64,000 bases of DNA from Cenococcum geophilum 1.58 (Eukaryota > Ascomycota > Dothideomycetes > Gloniales > Gloniaceae), in the NCBI GenBank assembly GCA_001692895.1, contig KV748212.1, forward strand, positions 1,114,428 through 1,178,427, written 5' to 3'. A program made the translations under genes and the position numbers. Under the pieces are notes generated by a model. The model made no database searches. It was given only the letters and a program-made list of their open reading frames with translations, and was not told where the DNA came from. How positions within the stretch are numbered: the first letter of the stretch is position 1; each line of letters opens with the position of its first letter. Below are positions 57,331 to 64,000 of the stretch, piece by piece.

Positions 57331-60118
57331 TTAAGACGAGATAAGATATACCTAAGAACCTATAATAGATAGAAACCAATAGAGTAGGGTAATAGCTTAG
57401 TTTAAAGATATATAAATAAGCTTAGGATAGAGTTTTCTATAGGCATAAGACTCTTAAGATAAGATAAGTAAGATTTAAGACTTTTAAGATAAGATAAGAA
57501 TACCTAAGCCTAGTTAGACTAAGGTAGGAGTAAAGCTTAAGATAGAAGTAAGCTTAAAATTGAGAATCCTATAGAACTAAGACTTTAAAATATAAATAAG
57601 GACTATTAACAAGATTAAGAAGTAGGAAGACTTTAAGGATCTACTTATAAGACGCGAAAAGAAAGAAACTATAGAGGAATTTAGAGTAAGAATTACCTTA
57701 TGGTAAGATTAGAAACTAGATAAGAGGTTTAATATACTAGGCCGTATAAGGGACAGAGCACCTATATAAAGAATCACTAATAGGCCTAGAATAGGCACAT
57801 TAAGAGCTAAGTGGCTTACCAAATTAGAATAAGAAGAGGATTTAAGGATTCTAACTAGGTTTAATAAACGACATATAAAAGGCTATTATAACGTAGTAAT
57901 AAGAAGATACTTCCTTACGGACAAGCCGTATATACTTAAAGGGTTGTATTAAAAGTGGTATAGACAACAATATAACGATAAGTAAGAAGATTTCTATATA
58001 TGGCTAAATAAAAAAGTTATCTAAGACCACCTAATTATAGAGAAGGCTATAAGTTATATTAAAGGAGCCTTAATTATAATATTAAAAGATCTAAAGGAGC
58101 AATTAGAGGACTAAAGAAGTAAGAGGTAAATCTTAGTACCTATAAACAAAGTCGCAACGCTTAAATTAACACGAGAAAGGTTTAAACTTAAGGATAAAGA
58201 CGAGCTAAGAGTTAACCTAAGACACTAAGTATACTATATATTAGTATAAATTACATATATGGATAATATATATAACATATATAGAGCACCTAAAGATAAG
58301 AACTAGAAGTACCTAGTAAGGATATATTAGGCACCGGATAAGATAAAATATAGGAATGTTAAGTATATATAGTTAGCACCTAGTAGAAGTATAAAGCTAA
58401 AAGGACTTAATACTTTAACCAGGAAGATTCCTTACGGAAGAATGCCTAAAAAGATAATAGTAGTAGGAATGCCTAAAGAACACGTATTTATAGTACATTA
58501 AAGATAAAAAGCGAACTAAGTATTAGCTAAAAACGGACTAAGTATAAACAGGATTAAGTAGCTAATAGTTAGGAAAAGTAGAGGCCTATAAAACTAGAGG
58601 GAACTAGTAATAGAGCCTTAAACCCTTAAAGGAATTTAAGGACGATACCTAAACCTACGAGTTAAGTAGTAAGATTAACGGTTTAAAGTGTTAATAAATA
58701 GTAGAGTAATAAGGAACTATATTTTACTAGCAGCAGTTAAAAGAATAGGGTTACTATATAGGAAAAAAGAGTATCCTTACCTATTAGTGACAATTTTAGG
58801 AGATCTAATAGCCTACAAAGAAAGTATTATTAACCTTAAAACAGGACCTATTTAGTTAACTATTAAAGGGAGACAAATTAAGATGTCTTTTAATATATTA
58901 CTATTATGGAATAATAAGGCAGTATTAAGAATACCTTAGTTATAGGAATATAATCTAAGGATTAATTAGGTTATAGGTTAAGTTAATATTAGGGATACTT
59001 AATAATATAAGATGCGATAATAAGCTAAGTTAGTATAGTATTAAGTAGGAGCGACCTATAAAGAAACAGAAAAAGGATTAAGTTACGTACTAAAGAGATA
59101 CTATAAGTATAGCAAAAAACTATAGTTACTAAAAAGTAAGAAGTTGTTAGAATATATATTATAGGACTATAAAATAAAATTAGAACTAGGAATAAGTCTA
59201 AGATTCTTTCCAATCTATAAGCTTACTAAAGAAGAAGGGAGAACATTAAAAGAGTTTATCTAAAAGAACCTATAAAAGGGATATATTAAACTATCGTAGT
59301 TATTAGCGGGTTATTTAGTACTATTTATACTAAAGAAAAATGGCAAACTAAGACTGTGCATTAACTATAGATAGTTAAATAGCATTACCAGGAAGGATAG
59401 GTATTCTTTACCCTTAATTAGCGAAATCTAAGATAGGATAGGTAACGTATAAATCTTTATAAAGATAGATCTAAGATAGGCGTATTATTAGATTAGGATT
59501 AAGGAAGACAATAAATAAAAGGCAGCCTTTAGGTTAAAAAAGGACTATATAAGCTATTAGTTATACAATTCGGGCTTATAAATATACTAGCGACGTTTTA
59601 GAAGCGTATTAATAATATATTAGAAGAATACTTAGATAAATTTATTATAGTATATCTTAACGATATTATCATCTACTTAATAACTAAGGAAGAGTATAGA
59701 GAATACATTAAATAGATCTTAAAGAGACTATAAGAGGAATAAATACTAGTAGCAATTAAGAAATGTGAGTTCTTTACTAGGAAGACCGATTTTATTAGAT
59801 TTATTATTAAACTAGGCCAACTTAGTATAGATCTAAAGAAGATTAAGGCTATAGTAAATTGGTAAGAACTAAAGAACGTTACGCAGTTAAGGTTATTCTT
59901 AGGGTTTTACAATTACTGCAAAAGGTTTATAGCGTAATAGTTAAAGGATATTAAACCATTTACGCAATTAATAAAGGAAAAAAAACTATAGGTATAGGGA
60001 GAGGAATAGCAAGAATTGTTTAAAAAGGTTAAAGAGTTATTTACCTAGGAGCTAGTTTTTAAGATCTATTAACTAAGATTAGAGACGGTTATAGAAACAA
60101 ATATATTAAACTTTATAC

Positions 60119-60329
60119 TATAACGGCGCTATCGCACGTTACCTACCAAATTCTGCCATATTCTGCTAACCTATAATTGGCCCGCCTAAAGCTAGCGCCT
60201 TAGCGGCCTACCCTATATATTTGTTTATATCAGTCCTAGTAACCCCTTTTCCTTCTCTTTAGCTTAGTATCTTCGTAATATAGCATTCTATAAGCTTTGG
60301 TTTAGAGGCATTTATATAAGCCGTAATAT
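60119..60329 (+). repeat. Gypsy-A2 5' LTR
   Basis: About 211 bp, the inverted counterpart of the Gypsy-A3 and A4 LTRs and shorter because it has fewer of the internal 10-bp units. Ends are approximate by a base or two. TATAC precedes it at 60114-60118 and would be the left target duplication. Confidence 0.75.
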
Positions 60330-63300
60330 TATACTAAGCTTACCCTACCTTGCCTAGGAAGGCCTTAATAATATCCTACCTTAAAGAAACTTCGTCTACA
60401 ATAACGCATTAACGCGCTATACTTAGACACTAAAACAACTATATATTACCTAGGAAGGCCTAGATAATATCCTACCTTATAAGCTAGATAGGACTAGACC
60501 TATACCCCCTAGAATTAAAACTAAAGCGTATAATATTAATAAACCTTAGGAAGCTAACGATGGCACCTAAAGTAAGCTTATTTAAGAGAGCTGCTTTTAT
60601 TTAAGAGGAACCTAAGATCTAATTGGGATTAGAAATTAAAGATAATAATAATATTATAGACATACGCGAGCAGATTCGCGCCCTTATAGCTAGCTAGGAA
60701 GCTAATTATCTTAAAGTAAGAAAATATATAAGAGACCCTATAAGAGATCCTAGAAAGCCTTACGGCCCTATAAAATAGCCTAGCTTCCCCTTTTCAAAGC
60801 CTTAGCCGACCTATTCGCTCTACTAAATATAATATACTAGGGAGTATAGATATAATAACGAAGTAATTAAAGTCCGTTAAGCTCTTTAACCCCCTACTAT
60901 TATCTAACGGGATAGACCCTACCTTTAAGAATTAGAAGATTTAAGTACGAGGAAAGCTTTATATTAACTATAACTATTTTCTTTTTAAAGAAGCCAAAAT
61001 GCTTTACCTCTTTAGTCGAACTACTAGGGACGCCTAATGGCATCTTTAAGCTAAGTTTGAGGACGACTTCCCTGTCCAATTTATATCTATTAATAAGATA
61101 ATATAGCACCTAGCGGCTATTTATATTAACCCGAATAAAGTATAGGATGCCTATTATAACTATAATCGCCTAATAATAAGACTAAACTAACCCTTTACTA
61201 AATTCTAGACCTAATTCCTATACCTTATAGGAAAAGGCTAGGTTTCCCTTAAGAACTACTAATTAGACCTATATAATAAGCTAATAATCCAGCTATAAAA
61301 AAAGATTGCTATAATTTTAGATAACCTGCTAACCTATAAAAGACTTACAGCTTATTACCTATTATTAAACTTAGAACTAAAGTAGATTAATACCCGCCTT
61401 AATCGGCAGAAGCAACTCTATAATAATTAGAACTTATTAGCTATACCTATAAAAGCTAGAGTAAGAAGATAAGTTATAACTACTCTTATACTAAAGGCGG
61501 TTATAACTATATACTAGTAAGCCTTACCTAACTAGTTATATACTACGCTATTAACTAGTATTTACCGTAATACTATAATTAACCCTGCCTTGGCTATATG
61601 CTATAACTGCAATAAGTAGGGTTATTTTATCTTATCTTGCCCGGAGCTAAAGGATATAGGTAATATTAAGGAAATAGAGGAAGAAGAAACGTCCGATAAG
61701 TTAGGAAAAGAAGAACCCTAGGGAAAGACTTCCCCCTAGGGTACTCTATTAATCTTAAAGAGATTAATCTTAGTTAGTTAATGGGTGGAAAGTATTTTAT
61801 AGTTCTATATATAGTATCTTAGAATAGATATAGAGTTAATATAACCGCCTTTATTAACACTAGAGTAAATAGCTTCGCCTTTATAAATACTACCTATATA
61901 AATAATATTGCCAAGTTGTTAAATATAGAAGCTATCTAACTAGAGAAGCCTATTTAGGTAAAAGGCTATAACAGCTAAGCCGGTAGGCCTGTTACCTACG
62001 TCTTAAAGTTATATATCGCTTTTAATGGACGACGCTAATATAGTATCCCCTTTTGTATCCTAGACCTAGGGTTCTATAATATAATCCTTAGACGAATATA
62101 GATGTCCTATTTTAATATTTAGTTAAATATATAATAAAGACGGTTTATCTAGCTAGAGGATAGATTAAGGTTGCCCTCCTTTATTAGGGAGATCTAAACT
62201 AACCGTAAGATACTAGCCGTAAGGGCTAACCTTACCTACTAGTAAAATGTCCGGGCTTATAACTTAGTCTTTACTTAAGAAGACGCCTGCCGTAAAGCTA
62301 GAAAGAACTTTATACTAATAAAGATACTCTTCTAAAGCGCTATATTTAAAGAGGACTCTATATATAGAAGCGGGATAGATAGTAATATAAACGACGTCTA
62401 AATTGTACGGATTTAACTAGTATAGAAAAGAACGTATTAATAGGATATAAGGGATAACCTCTAAAAGATATAATAGGAGCTAAAAGAAGTAATAATAACA
62501 CTAGTACCTTAGAAGTCCCTAAAGTTACATACGCCCCTATTATTAGATAACCCCCCTACCGTAAATATCGCCGTAATTAGTGCTGTAGCGTTCTACTTTA
62601 ATATATACCGGAAGGATAATAAGGTCTTTATAACAAGCCTATATAAGATTAACTAAATTATTATTAATAGAGAGGAAAGGCTAGTTAAGGAAACTAATAA
62701 GGAACTAGTTAAACGCCTCCTTTTTACTATTTATATAGACTATAAGGATGTATTTTTAAAGGCGGCNTTAGATAANTTACCCCCCTACCGGATATATAAT
62801 TATAAGATTTAATTAGAAGCCAATAACTCGCTAGGCTATAACCCCCTCTACTATTAATTAATGGATAAGCTAAAAGTAATAAAGTAGTACTTAATTAATA
62901 ACCTNGATAAAGGGTTTATTAAGCCAAGTTAAGCCCCTTTTACTTCCCCTATTCTATTTATAAAAAAGCCTAATAAAGGCCTTTGTTTTTATATTAACTA
63001 TTAAAAGCTAAACGCTATTACCTAAAAGAACTGGTATCTTATTCCTTTAGTTAACGAGACCTTTATATATCTAAGCTAGGCAAAGATCTTTACTAAACTT
63101 AATATCTACTAAGCTTTCTACCAAATTAGGATAAACCCTATATTTAAAGATTCAATAATGTTTTATACCTATTATAGTTCCTATAAATATAAAGTTCTTT
63201 CTTTTAGACTAATAAATGGACTAGCTACGTACTAAAGGTATATAAATAACGTTCTTTTTAATTACCTTAACGAATTCTATACGGTATACCTAGATAATAT

Positions 63301-64000
63301 TTTTATATACTTAGACGATAAACTTAAGTATTAAGTCTATATTAAGAAGGTCCTAGAGAGACTATAGAACGCGGGCTTATAAGTTAATATTAAGAAATGC
63401 GAGTTTGGGGTAAAACGTATAAAATACCTTAGGTTTATTATAACTATAAAAGGAATTAAGGTTAACCCTAAGAAGGTAAAGGTAATTTATAACTAGAAGC
63501 CCCCTTATATAGTAAAAGGAATCTAATTCTTCCTTAGCTTTTATAACTTCTACCGCTAGTTTATTTATAACTACGGAATTATAGTAAAACCTCTTATATA
63601 ACTAACCAGGAAGGATACGCCTTTTGTTTTTAATAATAGCTATATAAAAGCCTTTAAAGAGATAAAGGATTAGCTTATTTCTTCCCTAATTCTTTATTAC
63701 TATAACCCGGACTTTAAATTAATACTAAAAACGGATGCCTTTAATAGGGTTATAGCGGAAATCCTATTATAGTTACATTTAGACGGCGAATGGTACCCTA
63801 TAGCTTTCTTCTTAAAAATAATAGACCCGGTTAAGTGTAACTATAAAGTATATAATAAAGAAATATTAGCTATTATTTAATTACTTTTCTAATAGTGCGT
63901 AGAGCTTAAAGGTATAAACTCTCGGATTAAGATATATATAGATTATAAAGCCTTAAAGTACTTTATAACTATAAAGCAGCTTACTAGATAATAAGCCTAG
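60119..64000 (+). mobile_element. Gypsy-A2, LTR retrotransposon fossil running off the window
   Basis: A plus-strand Gypsy-A copy inserted into Gypsy-B3. Parts are the 5' LTR 60119-60329, a 5' untranslated region to about 60559 with a 31-bp direct repeat (60353-60383 and 60449-60479), gag from about 60560, a zinc knuckle near 61593-61650, protease near 61830-61900, reverse transcriptase about 62900-63400 with its core near 63280-63310, and RNase H about 63700-64000. The window ends before integrase. Heavily broken, with many breaks. It is the youngest Gypsy layer of the nest, since it interrupts B3, which interrupts A1. Confidence 0.82.

Larger units (their letters stand above)
54924..60118 (+). 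mobile_element. Gypsy-B3, LTR retrotransposon fossil interrupted by MITE, SINE and Gypsy-A2
   Basis: A plus-strand Gypsy-B copy. The 5' LTR is 54924-55346 (about 423 bp), gag begins near 55392, the zinc knuckle is near 56540-56580, protease near 58690-58730, RT near 59220-59700, and the RNase H region continues to 60118. There Gypsy-A2 starts, so the remaining pol and the 3' LTR should lie beyond the window. It carries a MITE at 55884-56024 and a SINE-like insert at 57106-57330. It inserted into the 5' untranslated region of Gypsy-A1. Heavily broken. Confidence 0.88.

Noticed and set aside
60330-60336. TATAC after the Gypsy-A2 LTR, matching TATAC before it, suggesting a solo LTR
   Set aside because: Gypsy-A 5' untranslated region and gag follow directly in the right order, as in Gypsy-A1, so this is a 5' LTR and the second TATAC is most likely coincidence.

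Overview
The window looks like a gene-free, transposon-packed, AT-rich block from a filamentous ascomycete (Pezizomycotina). The basis is repeat-induced point mutation (RIP). Wherever two copies of a repeat can be compared they differ almost only by C/T and G/A transitions, TpA is strongly enriched, and the former coding frames are full of TAG and TAA. The element mix (chromodomain-type Gypsy, Copia, a Tad1-like LINE, Tc1/mariner and RepHel Helitrons) also fits. I could not identify a species. I found no intact host gene, tRNA or rRNA; the longer open frames are antisense shadows of mutated elements or products of tandem repeats.

Layout. 1-441 is a 255-bp tandem module. 441-14726 is Helitron-1 (minus strand), split by a complete Gypsy-B element (4175-12085). 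14878-19037 is a Gypsy-A fragment (A3) whose LTR carries a 2.4-kb Tc1-like transposon (14918-17365) with long inverted repeats and a matching empty site elsewhere in the window. 19309-24652 is a pile of fragments: a Gypsy-B-type LTR piece, a 5'-truncated Tad1-like LINE, the 3' end of a third Gypsy family (C) and a truncated Tc1 transposase. 24653-27850 is another Gypsy-A fragment (A4). 27851-28640 is mixed, partly un-mutated unique sequence.

28648-42254 repeats the arrangement seen at the left edge: the 255-bp array followed by Helitron-2. Here the array is split by a complete Copia element (29205-35440) that carries a fresh-looking MITE, and Helitron-2 carries a SINE-like insert (36142-36498). 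42350-44225 is a cluster of unrelated tandem arrays (41, 10, 12/15, 20 and 18 bp). 44527-64000 is a nest: Gypsy-A1 contains Gypsy-B2 (45606-53553) and Gypsy-B3 (54924-60118). B3 in turn contains a 141-bp MITE, a second SINE-like copy and Gypsy-A2 (60119 to the window end).

The two MITEs stand out because they keep normal base composition inside RIP-scarred hosts. The nesting gives a partial insertion order: A1 before B2 and B3; B3 before the MITE, the SINE and A2; Helitron-1 before Gypsy-B1; the A3 LTR before Tc1-1. Boundaries marked approximate come from by-eye comparison of copies inside the window.
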